Part shown: positions 26,126-39,900 of the stretch, piece after piece | How the letters are laid out: every line of letters begins with the position of its first letter | Position numbering within the stretch: position 1 is the first letter of the stretch | Origin: Diadophis punctatus similis | Lineage: Eukaryota > Chordata > Lepidosauria > Squamata > Dipsadidae | DNA: 64,000 bases | Reading direction: 5' to 3' | NCBI GenBank assembly: GCA_023053685.1 | Contig: JALIGW010000002.1 | Location: 242,289,677-242,353,676, forward strand | Notes under the pieces: generated by a model | The model's input: the letters and a program-made list of their open reading frames with translations, nothing else | What the model was told of the DNA's origin: nothing | The model's database searches: none | Program-made: the position numbers and the translations under genes

Positions 26126-26929
26126 AACATGGGACATAATAACATAGATGGACAGGAAAGTGAACTAAAACTTGCTAATAGTGAATATTCATGCTTACAT
26201 AAAATTAAATATGCATATCTACAATTATCATCTTATCCTTCTTTTCTGAAATTCACAAATATGAATATTTTAAAAAGGTTAAATCATGCAGATGAGACCA
26301 GTTTTGTGTGGTTGTAAGAAAGGCCACAGGTGTAGCTGATTGGGATATTCTGGCAAGTGGTTTGTGGGTTGCCACTTTCCTAGGGCTTTGAGAGAGTGAC
26401 TGGCTCAAGACCTCCAGGGGAGGACTAGAACTCCTGGTCTCCCATTGCCTTAACCACTACAGTAGAGTGGCTCTGGTCATATCCACTTAAACTTTTCATT
26501 TCACCAATAGCTGTATTTACACTTTAACTTTTAACCATGGTCTGTTTTCTAAGACTGAAAGTATTAAGAATTAAGAGAAACCTGAAGTTCATTCATTGAA
26601 CAGAGACAACCTGTACAATACTTTGTAATGAAAGTCAGCTGGGGGACGTTTTTTCTTCCTGCAAGGACAGAATTCACATGATGTACTGTATACTTCAACA
26701 GGCCAGGGGGAAAAATGTTCTCATAGTCACAAACATGTCAAAAACAGGTCTAGATGCAGCTTCTAGAGAGCCTGTAACAAACCATGGAAGACAGCAGCCA
26801 CCCATTCTTCCCTCCCTGGGGTCTTGCCTGGGACAAATCCAGAAACCAGAAATTTCAGAAATAGATGCTATCCTAATCTGCTCAACACAGAATTCATGAG
26901 CAAGAGAAGAAATTCAATGAATACATTAG
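26126..26929. other. Intergenic region after V2R copy B
   Basis: Possible poly-A signal attaaa at about 26202. The block 26370-26470 looks like an antisense tRNA-SINE remnant ('gagagagtgactggc', 'actagaactcctggtctccca', 'ccttaaccact'). Nothing else recognised. Confidence 0.5.
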
Positions 26930-27263
26930 TGACGGGATAGGAAATTATTTCTATCAGAGGTGATATAGGATCTTGCTTCCTTGAAGTCATTCTTACTTAG
27001 AATATAAAACCGAGATTTAATATTAATTAACAAAATATTTACTTCAGTATGAAAGTAACAAAATATAAACCTTAATAAGCTACATTTTCTCAGCTAAGAA
27101 TTCACGTCTGCCTCGGGCGAGGCTCACAGGAGAAGAAGGAAGGAGGAGACTCCTGGAATGCACACATGTGCAGTAATACATGTCACATGTCTACTTGATT
27201 AGAAAATACAGTAGATCTAGAAATATGGTAGAGGGCTGAACTGGCAATATTCACATTGCGCCA
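26930..27263 (-). mobile_element. Solo LTR, family 1, copy 2
   Basis: 334 bp beginning TGAC and ending GCCA, flanked by attag on both sides (26925-26929 and 27264-27268). More diverged than the other copies but it keeps 'atcagaggtgat', 'aaaccgagatt', 'aatgcacacatg' and 'ggcaatattcac'. Position between V2R copies B and C. Confidence 0.82.
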
Positions 27264-27600
27264 ATTAGAGCGATTCATTTCGCTCCCCTAATAGATGCAG
27301 AACATCTCTGACAAAGAAGGGGCTTCCTTCCCACTGGGCACAGCCAGGCTGCAGTGAGAAATGACAGAAAACATCATGGATTAGAACAGCCTTGTTACTC
27401 ATCAACCTGACCTTCAAAAGTAACAGCCAGAGTCCAGAGCCACCCTCTGTTCCTCACCAACATGATGGACCTGCCAATCTCCTATACTCTTCCCTCTCAC
27501 TCAAATCCCCAGTTCTTGTTTCTAAGCCAAGGTGTACGTATCAGTCAGATAGCCATACCCCTTACTGGGATTTGAATGCTTCTAGATGAGTTGGGAAATG

Positions 27601-28000
27601 AAATGTCACCTCAGGCGCAAGCAATTTTCAAATCAGCTCCAATTTGTGATTAACGTACTGTATGGAAAATAAATAGAAAATAAAAACTCAAACAGGCCCT
27701 TCTCTGAAAATATTAGGCAGGGTTGACGGGTTCTGACTGCTTCCTTGTCATAAGAAGACAAGCGGCACTAGAGTTACATTTCATGAAACTAGAGTCACAC
27801 TACATATTTCTGGGTGACCTTCCCAAGCAGGTCTGGAGCAGTGGTGGGTTGCTACTGGTTCGCCCCGATTCAGGCGAACTGGTAGCAGCAGTGGGAGGCT
27901 CCTCCCACCTACCCAGATGTCATCACAGATGAAATGTCACCTCAGGCACAAGCAATTTTCAAATCAGCTCCAATTTGTAATTAACATACTGTATGGAAAG
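27601..28000. repeat. Local tandem duplication with internal deletion
   Basis: The ~68-base block 'aaatgtcacctcaggc.caagcaatttt...' at 27601-27668 recurs at 27932-28000. Each is followed, after different spacing, by 'caggtctggagcagtggtggg', the start of the hAT element. Copy 1 keeps ~165 extra bases between the two parts, and its hAT element (27839-27930) is cut short by copy 2. Confidence 0.85.
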
Positions 28001-28011
28001 CAGGTCTGGAG

Positions 28012-28190
28012 CAGTGGTGGGTTGCTACCGGTTTGCCCCGGTTAGGGCGAATCAGTAGCGGCAGTGGGAGGCTCTTCCCACCCACCCGGATGTCATCACA
28101 GACGATCTGTGCATGCACATGCGCAGAAGTGCTGCGCACAAGTGTTCACAGTTTTGAACCTGTAGCGAAGGTAAGTGAAACCCACTACTG
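28012..28190. mobile_element. Short hAT element with exact 8-bp target duplication
   Basis: 179 bp from CAGTGGTGGGTT to ACCCACTACTG, flanked by gtctggag on both sides (28004-28011 and 28191-28198). A truncated partner starts at 27839. Confidence 0.92.
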
Positions 28191-28239
28191 GTCTGGAGAC
28201 AAGATAACATATTGAAACATAGCAGACTGTTGAAGTATC

Positions 28240-28708
28240 ATCCTCCAGCATCACTTTCTGGACATGTCCTGACAACAGCCACTGTTTAGCTGTGTATCTG
28301 TGCCTTTTCACTAACCTGCTTTTCTCTAGCAACCCTCTGCACATGAAGTTCTGGGTCCCCAGAGGAGAGGTTGCTTCTCACTGTAATTACCATCATCATA
28401 GTCTTTCAGAACATTTCTACTACTTCTCCGGTTGACTCTTTGATGTAAACATCAGAGTGAGGCAACATGGAAGGAATTTTGCATCAGAAAAGGATAAATG
28501 CTTCAGGTCATGCTCTGTGTGGTACAGGTTTTGGGATAGGAAGGGCTATGCTTTTGAATATACCTTTCCCCCCCATTAAGCTTGATTTGTCTCTGTTTGA
28601 AACAGGAAACTCTATCTGGCATTTCCATCTTGCAAGAGTGCTTTGAATTCTAACTCTTCTTGTTCTTCTTTAGAATAAGGAAGGGAACTCAATTCAAACT
28701 TATGAATT
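28240..28708 (+). promoter_or_regulatory. Conserved upstream region of V2R copy C
   Basis: Shares blocks with the region before copy B ('cagcatcactttctg', 'gatgtaaacatcag', 'ttgcatcagaaaaggat'). A pyrimidine tract ending in AG at 28672-28673, 35 bases before the ATG, is placed as in copy B and may be the acceptor of a 5' non-coding exon. Confidence 0.45.
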
Positions 28709-28917
28709 ATGGACCTCCTGCTTCTGATGCTACTGGTGCCCCAGCCAGTATGTGGGGCGCTTCAAATGAAGTGTCCGCTGAATTTGGCACAAGAAGGAAA
28801 AAAGCCATGGAGCTATTACAGCCCAGGAGACCATCTCATTAGTATAGTGAGCACTGCAACAAAAGTATTGCATACAATATTGCCTTTCAACATGGCTCCT
28901 GCTAGTGAGTCTCACTC
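28709..28917 (+). CDS. V2R copy C exon 1 (signal peptide)
   Basis: ATG at 28709, leader [17 protein letters not shown], then KCPLNL and a [11 protein letters not shown] pattern. It ends in phase 2 before GTAAGT, one codon shorter than copy B. Confidence 0.92.
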
Positions 28918-31900
28918 GTAAGTCTTTCAGCATGACAGAATTTCATTCCCTCCATTTGCACTTCTAAAAATCTTCTCCTTGTCCTATTTCACTTATTCCT
29001 GCATTGCAGAACCTGTCTAATTTCCTGAGTCATTTTGATTTCTGTGGCTTCCCTTTTTTTGCCATGTTTTCTGGAAGAGACACAAATGAATATATATATA
29101 TATATATAATTCTTTATTGGCCAAGTGTGATTGGACACACAAGGAATTTGTCTTTGGTGCATATGCTCTCAGTGTACATAAAAGAAAAGATACATTTGTC
29201 AAGAATGGTTGTCATAGGGTTCAAGTAAGCAATCAGGAAACAATCAATATGAATATAAATCGTAAGGATATAAGCAACAAGTTACAGTCATACAGTCATA
29301 AGTGGGAGGAGATGGGTGATAGGAACGATGAGAAAAAACTAATAGTAGTAGTAATGCAGCCTAGTGAATAGTTTGACAGTGGTGAGGGAATTATTTGTTT
29401 AGCAGAGTGATGGCGTTCGGGAAAAAACTGTTCTTGTGTCTAGTTGTCTTGGTGTGCAGTGCTCTATAGCGACGTTTTGAGGGTAGGAGTTGAAGCAATT
29501 TATGTCCAGGATGCGAGGGGTCAGTAAATATTTTCACGGCCCTCTTTTTGACTCTTGCAGTATACAGATCCTCAATGGAAGGCAGGTTGGCAGTAATTGT
29601 TTTTTCTGCAGTTCTGATTATCCTCTGAAGTCTGTGTCTGTCTTGTTGGGTTGCAGAACCAAACCAGACAGTTATAGAGGTGCAGATGACAGACTCAATA
29701 ATTCCTCTGTAGAACTGTATCAGCAGCTCCTTGGGAAGTTTGAGCTTCCTGAGTTGGCGCAGAAAGAACATTCTTTGTTGTGCTTTTTTGATGACGTTTT
29801 TGATGTTAGATGACCATTTTAGGTCTTGAGATATGATGGAACCTAGAAATTTGAAGGTCTCTACTGTTGATACTGTGTTGTCTAGTATTGTAAGAGGTGG
29901 TAGGATGGGAGGGTTTCTCCTAAAGTCTACCACCATTTCTACGGTTTTGAGTGTGTTCAGTTCCAGATTGTTCCGGTCGCACCACAAGGCTAGTTGTTCA
30001 ACCTCCCGTCTGTATGCGGTTTCATCGTTGTCTCGAATGAGGCCAATCACTGTTGTATCATCTGCAAACTTCAGTAGTTTAACAGATGAATCGTTTGAGA
30101 TGCAGTCATTGGTATATAGAGAGAAGAGAAGTGGTGAGAGTACACAGCCTTGGGGGGCCCCTGTGCTAATTGTACAGGTATCTGATGTGATTTTGCCTAG
30201 CTTTTGCAAAGATCATACAGGGGGGAAAACCACCTGAAATAAGTCCACATTATTTTCCCCTCTCCATCCAATCCTGAGTTCATCACTTGAATATGGGCTT
30301 TTTAAAAAGTAATATTGAAAGTGTTTCAGTTCCTCTACCCAGCCCATTTTCATATTTTTTATAAATGCTCTTTAACATTCAACACTGGATCCTTATACTA
30401 TGAGGGTGGGTCAAAACATAATGCCATTTTCTTTAGGACATGTATAATTACCAACACAGGAATTCTACCAACACTTCTTCACTGCAGTTTTCACTTCCTC
30501 ATCACTGGAATAATGTTTGCCTCTCAAACCCTCTTTCATGGGGCTGAAGAGATGATGGTGAGATGCAAACATTATTCCAGTGATGAGGAAGTGAAAACTG
30601 CAGTGAAGAAGTGGCTCAAAGAACAGTCAACAAAATTTTACGAGACAGGGATACATGCTCTCATTTGAAGGTGGAAAATTGCTATTGAGAGAAACGGTGA
30701 CTATGTTGAGAAGTAGGGATGTGATCCACAGAGGACCAGCTTCATTTTGATGTATGCTACATGTTCCTGTGTTGGTAATTATACCTGTCCTAAAGAAAAT
30801 GCCATTACGTTTATAAGGATGACTTGTTTTTAAGGTTGCTCTTCTGTGTCACTTATAAAACATCCTCTTTCTGTTATGGTTCCACTTTAATTATTCAATG
30901 ATTTTGAATTCTAGTAACGAGTAGATGAAATTAGTACTGCTACAAAAATAGTGCATTTGTGATTCTTAACCCTGGTAGAGGGTTAAGGTAGGAGAATATC
31001 CACTCCAACTTCTCAACATTCATAAAAATTAAATGATTACTATAATTTGCCTCTTATTTTGAATCAGCGTAGGTTTAAGACTGAGTAAGAATTGTTGCTT
31101 TTGCTGGTGGTGATGACGATGATAACATCAACATTATTTCACAGTGTTTTATCTACTAATAAGTGGGATATCCTATTATTCATTTTTGCCATTCAAGTGG
31201 TAAACAAGAATACCCATCTCTTACACAATCTCACTCTTGGCTACAACATCCATGACAACTATTTCAACACACTTGGCACTTCAGATGCCTTGCTGGACAT
31301 GCTCTCTACTGGAGAAGCCAATGTTCCTAATTACAGTTGTGGAAGGAAGGACAACCTTTTGGCTCTTCTTGATGTAGGTGCCAGGGACATCTCAATCCAG
31401 ATGTCAACACTAGTAGGCACCTACAAAGTCCCACAGGTTTGTGTATTTGTTACTCTATCTTATAAAGTCAATGGAGTGTTGGTGGGTGTGCGATTGATCC
31501 AACAATATGTTCTCTATGGAATGTAAGAGTTTTTTTCACCATGGCCATTGTAGATGTTGTGGCTACAGATTGGGACATTCAGTAGGGCTGGATCAAGAAT
31601 CCAAAGAGACCTGATCATCTCTTATGCTTTGGGATCTTCTGCTGCATACTTGTGTAGGTGAGGAGAGGATCTGTGTCCAATCAAAGGGTCTTTTGTGTAA
31701 TAGGAAGGTGCAGCAGTGATGGGGATATCATATTTCTACTTCAGCCAAATATTTTCAATGTGAACAAATCCCAGATTCATGACAAGAGTCTCAGTGAATT
31801 ATCTTACCTATTGTTGATAAAACATACAGTATATGTCTTATGTATTCATAGTGACCATTGCCATTAATTAACCATTTTATTTTAAAAAATGTAAAAAAAT

Positions 31901-33894
31901 TACAAGCATATTAGCCAACATGTTAATGATTTTTAACTGTAATTATTCATGATGAAATTCATCATAAAAGGATTGAAGAGCAATAGAGCTCCTGGAGAGG
32001 ATATTCTACCAGTTGAACTATTCAAAAAAAAAATCCCAATTTGCAATTTGCAGGGCTTTCTATTGGCAAGTTGATTTATATATATAAATAATATTTGACC
32101 TATCCAATTGGGTGGAAGATTGAAATATTATTTTCAATACATAAAAAAGGGAATCAAATGTAACCTAGCAATTATTACTCATTGGTCTAATACATATTGT
32201 GGCTAACATAAATACTCTTCAGTAGAGTTGAGATTGGGTACCCAGCTGCTGTGGTCTAGAGGTAGAGCTCTTGCCTCACAATCAGGAGATTGTGAGTTCA
32301 ATCCTAGGTAGAGGCAGATGTGGGGTCTCCTGCTTGGGCAGGGGGTTGGACTAGATGACCTGTAAGGTCCCTTCCAACTCTGTTAATCTGGGTAGATGAC
32401 AAGTGCATCCTTGCAGAAGAACAAGTAGGTTTTAGACAGAGTTGATTCGCTGTTGACTTTGTCTTGAACCATCTAATTACGAAATATGTCAGTCACAGTC
32501 TGCTGCCTTTAATCGACCTTAGGGCAGCATTTGACACAGTAGAAAGAGAATTATTAGAGAGGAAATTGACTGCCCTTAAAATGCAGCTCAGACTGTTGGT
32601 CATGGTCAAAACCTTTCTACGAGCACTCAATATAGCCATGAATAGTAGGATACTTACCAAGGGATAAGATGTGTGTGCGTACTTAAACCACTGTTATTTA
32701 TTCTAGATTAACTGGACTAATAAACGAATCTGAAGGCTCTAAATTCCTATTGTAATGCCTTGCTGTAAACTGACAATATATGATTATCCTGCTTGCAATT
32801 TGGATTGCATTGTCTGCTAAGAAGACTCTGATCCTACTCTCATAATTTTCTGATTCTGGTATCTTGATGTAGCCTAATGGTCAATCAACAATAAATCATT
32901 CTAATTTGCTCATCGGCGCAAAGTTGGATTTATTAAAAGTTCATATAGGGCTCCACATATAACTCAGCATTCTTCATTGCTTTTTTCAGATAAGTTATGC
33001 CCCTTCAGATGCTCTGAATGATAAAAGTAAATTCCCTTTTTTCCACTGGATGCGCCCTAAAGAAGGGATCCAGTACCCAGGAATTGTCCAAGTGCTCCTC
33101 CATTTCAGATGGACTTTGATTGGTCTCTTTGCTTCAGACACAGAGAATGGAGAGAATTTCATGAGGATTTTTACTCCTTTGCTTGACAGGAATGGAATTT
33201 GTGTTGTTCTATTACAACGATTGTCAATGACTGGAAATACAGCACCCCTTCGGGATGCAATCTCCAAGTGGACACAAGTCAATACCTTTGTTCACTTCAT
33301 GGAATATAATTCCCCTATGAACAGAGTTCTTCCTTTCCATTTATTACTTATGCGTTTGCCAGGACCCATCCAAGGGAAAGTCTGGATCTTCACACTCTTG
33401 AGAACATATTCATTAAAAAGGCATAGACTTCTCAAATATGTGCATAGTATTTGGACCTTTGCTTTTTGGGCAAAAGCAAGGCCAAAAGATGATGCCTTTG
33501 AACACTTATTTTTTGTTAATCCCCAGTTTGAAGTTCAGTCTTTTTCCTGTTCATTTTCAAAGCATGTCTTTTCTGTCAAAGGCCGGAGAAGATGCACCCA
33601 GAAAGAGACACTAAAGTCCAAACAGAGAAGGAATAGGATTCAAATCCGAAATAACTACTATATATACAGTATTATTATGACTCTGACACATGCCTTGAAT
33701 GCTGCATATTCCTCCAGATCAAGGAAAAGAAGGAAGGAGGACAAAGAGAGTTTGGGGCCCCCAAGACTGCAGCCATGGCAGGTATGGGGTCTTAACAAGG
33801 ATCCATCAAACTTAGTTCCTTTGGAGAAGGAATCCAAAGTGGAAGTAGGGGAAGCATCTTAACCGAATGCTTCAAAAGGCCAACATATTTATTT

Positions 33895-33941
<47 letters not shown>

Positions 33942-36900
33942 TTTGTCAAACCTGTATAGGATAGTAGTAATTTGTATAAACATAAGTAAAAAGTAACGAT
34001 AAAAGAGGACAATTGGACAGTAGGACAGGGACGGTAGGCACAGTGGTGCGCTTATGCACGCCCCTTACAGACCTCTTAGAAACAGGGAGAGGTCGACTGT
34101 AGACAGTCTAAGGTTAAAGTTTTTGGGGTTTGGGGAAGAAACCACAGAGTCAGGTAGTGCATTCCAGGCATTGATCACTCTGTTGCTGAAGTCGTATTTC
34201 TTGCAGTCGAGTTTGGAGCGCTTTACATTTAGTTTGAATCTATTACGTGCTCGTGTATTGTTGCGGTTGAAGCTGAAGTAGTCATTAACAGGAAGGACAT
34301 TTTGGTATATGATTTTATGAACTACATTTAGATCAGATCGGAGGCGACGTAGTTGTAAATTGTCTAATCCCAGTATTTCAAGTCAATCAATTGGGATGTA
34401 ATGTTTCAAAGAGCATTATACCATGGCAAATATTTTGATTAACACTGCTAATTTCAAAGGGATGCACACGTTTAAAATAAATTCCTGTATATAGGGGTTT
34501 TGTAATTAATATCATGGAATTGTACCTTTATAAATTTGAAGGAGATCCTGAGAGTATCTATCTCAAACCCTCCTCTTTGCAGAAATCCCAGTTAAAGCTT
34601 TTCTGCCTTATGTCTGCTTGATCTTTGCATTATGATAATTATTGAATTGCTCTGGTTCACTGGCATAACTGCTCCTCCTTTCACAGTGTATTTCCTCTTA
34701 TTCAGCCAGAATGTTTTCTCTTGCAACTGTGTACCACACTGTGAAAAAAACAATGAAAAGATCTTGAGTTTCTGTGTGCCATCTTTCAGTTATTGGAAGA
34801 GTACTGTATTTACTGTATTTACTGTCCAACTAAAAATTGTGGAATAGAATAGAATAGAATAGAATGGAATGGAATGGAATGGAATGGAATGGAATGGAAT
34901 GGAATGGAATAGAATAGAATAGAATAGAATAGAATAGAATAGAATAGAATAGAATAGAATAGAATAGAATAGAATAGAATTCTTTATTGGTCAAGTGTGA
35001 TTGGACACACAAGGAATTTGTCTTTGGTGAATAAGCTCTCAGTGTACATAAAAGATATAAATGATAAAGCATGATCATAGTCATCATAAATACATTCATC
35101 ATGAATCATAAGATACGACACTTAGCGATAGTCATAGGATACTAAATAAGCAATCAAAATCATACTAGGAAACTAAATAAAACAATATAAATTGTAAAGA
35201 TACAAGCAACAAGGTTATAGTCTTAAGTAGAAAATTAGATAGGTAATAGGAAGTATGAAAAGAAGAATAGTAATGCACTTTTAGTAAATAGTTTGACAGT
35301 GTTGTGGGAATTAGTTGTTTAGTAGAGTGATGGCATGCGGGGAAAGAACTGTCCTTGTGTCTAGTTCTTCTGTTGTGCAATGCTCTATATTGTCGTTTTG
35401 AGGGTAGAAGTTGAAACAATTTGTGTCCAGGATGTGAGGGGTCTGTAGATATTTTCACAGCCCTCTTTTTGACTTGTGCAGTATACAGGTCCTCAATGGA
35501 AGGCAGGTTGGTAGCAATTGTTTTTTCTGCAGTTCTAATTATCGGTTGAAGTCTGTGTCTGTCTTGTTTGGTTGCAGAGCCAAACCAGACAGTTATAGAG
35601 GTGCAATTGACAGACTCAATAATTCCTCTGCAGAACTGTATCAGCAGCTCCTTGGGCAGTCTGAGCTTTCTGAGTTGGCGCAGAAAGAACATTCTTGAAG
35701 ATCTCTATTGTTGATGCTGTATTGTCTAGTATTGTAAGAAGTGGTAGTATAGGAAGGTTTCTCCTAAAATCTACCATCATTTCTACGGTTTTGAGTGTGT
35801 TTAGTTCAAGACTGTTCCAGTTGTACTACAAGGCAAGTTGTTCAACCTCCCATCTGCATGCAGATTTGTCGTTGTCTCGAATGAGACCAATTACTGTTGT
35901 ATCATCATTTGATATTGATATCATCATCAATGTTGATAAACATTGATATCATCAAAACATTGATATCATCAAAACATTGATATCATCAAAACATTGATAT
36001 CATCATCAATGTTGTATCATTTGGAAAAGGTGTTCCTAGATTCATTATTTTCAGGTCCCATAGCGCAATATGGCTTTTCTCCTTTCCTCTGGGCTAAGGA
36101 TAGCTCCTTTAATTTCTTCCTTGGCTTCTTGGCCATTATTTAAACCTGATCCGGGTTTTATGTGATGTCTTCTCTAAGAGTGGTAACTGAAAGAGACCTG
36201 GTACTTGAGTTGGGGTCTTCCCAAACAGAACACTCACTTCCTGAGACACTTATGGAAGCAAATTTTCCTGATTCTTTTTCCTCTGTTTTCAAGACAGTTG
36301 TAACACTTGTTCTTCTAATTAGGCATATTTGGAGGTTAGAAAAATGTGGATGAAAGATTCAAATGTTAAAAGACTGTGTAAGATAAGAAACCAGGGCTTC
36401 TGCTTTTATATAGAATGTGAAGGATGGGTGTTTTTGTTTTTGTTTTTATAGTTATAATGTACACTGAAGATGACATTTAATTTTGTTGTACGAGGTGCAA
36501 TGACACTAAACTAAACTCAACTCAACTCAACTCAACTCCCTGGATTTTTCTCTTCTAGTTCCATGCATTTCTGAAGAAGAATGAATTTTGGAATATTTCC
36601 CATTTTAAACTGTACTTGGACCAAAATGGAGATATAACAGGAGATCTGGGCATTGTGAGCTTGCTAATTTTTTCCACGAAGGATCCCATCCAAGAGCAAC
36701 TAGGGAGTTTTGAAAGACAGAGACTTATTATCAACCAAAATGCTCTGTCACGGCTAAAGTTACACAACAAGGTGGGGGGAACATTGTTGTGTTTTCTCTT
36801 TTGTCCAAAGTTTAGGACCCATTTCAAGTGAGCTAAGCCTAATCACCATGATGGATGACTTTCACTGAGAATTGAATATGTTTTCTTAGACTGTTGGGAG

Positions 36901-39900
36901 GCTTCAATACCATTCAAAATGATGTTTTTTTTTTCAGATGCTATCATCTGGAAGACCATTCAGCACGGGTGGGTTCCTCCCAGTTCAGACCGGATCGCCT
37001 GAACTGGCAGGGACCTGCTGGTGATGTCACTGTCAGTGCCGGTCTGTGCACACCACCATCTTTTGGGGGTTTTTTTGTGAATTTTTCACCTTCCACTGCT
37101 TGAAAAAGGGCCCTCCCGCCCGCCCATGGATTAATACTGACCTTTATTTCTTTGCCCAAAGCACAGCTGATCAGCTCCTCAGCTGTATTTCAGACTGATT
37201 CCTGCTTCTGAGCATGCACGGAAGCCAAATTGCATGAGCAGACGTGCACAAAACGTCGCAATGCAAACCGGTGGCAAAGATAAGTGGAACCCACCCCTGC
37301 TGTTCAGCCATGTCCAACATTGGATGCTAGATGATTCTTCTTTAGGGAGCGGACTGTGGCCCTTTTGTGTCACCTCTAAAATTTAGTAACTCCATCAAAC
37401 TGGTGAGACACCCCCCCCCCAGTGCTGGGGAATGTGTTGCCAATAGCCTCAGATTACCTTGTTCCTTTTCCTTAAATAACAAAGAAAGAGTTCTGTTGAC
37501 TGGTGCCTGAATTCAGGTTTGGACAGAATCAAATCAGTGGTGAGTTCCTACCGGTTCAGCCTGATTCAGGCGAACTGGTAGTAGCAGTGGTGGGAAGATC
37601 CACCCACCTGGCAGAATGTCATCATGGAGCTTCTGCACATGCGCAGAAGCATCGCGTGCACGCAAAACATGCACACCCTGCTGTATGCTCCCATTTCCAA
37701 ACCGGTAGCAAAGGTAAGTGAAACGCACCACTGAATCAAATGAAATTAAATCATAATGGATGGGGGTCCTTTTTGTCCCAATGGGAAACATGCTTCATCT
37801 TGTCCTGGTTGGAGAAAATGTCCCTTGAAAGGGCAGGATTATAATCTATTATGTTTTTAAGCAGCCCAGACATTGCCAAAGGTTTGCCTCTCTTTCACCC
37901 CACTGGAAAAGAGCAATAGGCCTTCAACTTTTTTTTCTATGTTAGTTGGTGTCACCTAATTTTAGTTCTTCTACACAAAGCATCTTTTTTGGATATCTAG
38001 CTGGACCTTGGAAATATCTCCTACTGACTCAGGATTCATACTCATGTTGCAGATGCTGCACTAAAAGATGCCCAATTTACCTTTTAAGATTTATTAGATT
38101 TATTATTAGAGTTGGAAGGGACATTGTAGGTCATCTAGTCCAACCCCCTGCTCAAGCAGGAGTTCCTGCACTATTTGAGACAGATGGCAGTCCAGTCTCT
38201 CCTTGAAGGTCGCAAGTGTTGGGGCTCTCACGACCTCCGCTGGCAAGCTGTTCCACTGGTTGATCGTTCTCACCGTCAGAAAGTTTTTCCTCACTTCCAG
38301 GTTGAATCTCTCCTTGGTCAGCTTCCATCCGTTATTCCTTGTTTGGCTTTCTGGTGCCATAGAGAACAGCCTGCCCCCCTCCTCTCTGTGGCATCCCCTC
38401 AAGTATTGAAACACTGCTATCATGTCACCCCTGGTCTTTCTCTTCGCCAGACTGGCCAAGCTCAGTTCCTGCAACCGCTCTTTGTATGTTTTATTTTCCA
38501 GACCCTTTATCATCCTGGTTGCTCTCTTCTGCACTTTCTCTAGGGTTTCAATGTCTTTTTTGTAGTGTGGTGACCAAAACTGGATGCAGTACTCTAGGTG
38601 TGGTCTGACCAAGGCTTTATAGAGTGGTACTAGTACCTCTCTGGTCCTTGATAGAGGGACACGTTCTCATGACCTCACCTCCATCTCACCTCACTACAGT
38701 TCACGAAGCCAAGCAGTCAGTTTTAGTCTTATTTCATCAGTGTTACAGCCATATTTATTGAACAAATAAACAAGGAACATCTTCTATAAGGTTGAGAGCC
38801 CTAATTTCTGAGGAGTTTTTCCCTTTACATCTTAACTGGAAGATGGTTTCGGAGTACTTTCAAAGGGGAGCAGTTTTACAACAGTTTATGCAGTCAAAAA
38901 GAAACTAATCAAATCCTACCAGACAGAAATTTCTTTCTTATCACAGTTTTATTCTACTTTAATCTATTAAAATTTATTTAAAAAGTTTAATAAATTCATT
39001 ACAATAATTTCCCCTAAAATTTAATGTAAGATCATCATATTTTAAAATCATGGATAGATGAAGAATGGAAGAATGCATGTTAATATGGAGGAGAAGGAGG
39101 AACCCACTGCTTGTCATGTCATGTCCTTTTATGGCAGCTCATTTTATGGCAGCTTTTAGGGCAGCTCATTCACCTTTGGTCCCCAACTGTCACTCAGCTC
39201 TCACCTGTGGCTCCTAGCAGCGGCCATACCCTGGACAACAGCTTCAACAGGCTGGCCAAATCAGGTTGAGAGTAGCCATTGGGTCTGCGACCTTCGGTGA
39301 GATAGGGACTTGTCTATCCTGAGCATGTGAAGACAGATTCTGGTGGACTGAGCAGATGAAACCTACTAGAATAGGACAACGGTCATGAAGGCAGTCTCTG
39401 CAAGTGATGTGGTATGCTAAGAGCACGGTAAGACACGAAAGACGCCCTGGTCAACCACTGCGCCCAGCCCATCTCCAACTGTCTCGACTCTTGTCCTGCT
39501 ATTTGGAGCAAGATGGAATTTGGGAAGAAAGAGTGAGGCTGTTGAAATGAGAATAATATCTCATAGAGGTGATTTAGATCTTTTCTTGGAAATTCAGACA
39601 GTTAGAAAATAAAACCGAGATTAAAGTCTAATAGAAAATATTTATTTCAGTACAAAAACAATAAATCCTGAATAAACTACATTTTGCTGAGTAACACCAC
39701 CGTTCAGGTCAAGAGCTAAGATAGAAGAGAATTAATACTGGTTTATGAATGCACACATGCGCAAAGAACATCATATCACGTGTTCTGCTTATATTGGAAT
39801 GTACCATAATATTAGATAGGGGTGCATCACCCTGCATAGACATACAACTGACAATATTCACTACAGAGGCTGACTATGCGCACCTCTCCCTCACTTTAAT

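Noticed and set aside
32236..32300. Possible tRNA gene
   Set aside because: It has A- and B-box-like sequence but no cloverleaf with an anticodon arm that I could draw, and it is joined to a CR1 tail; it is a SINE head.
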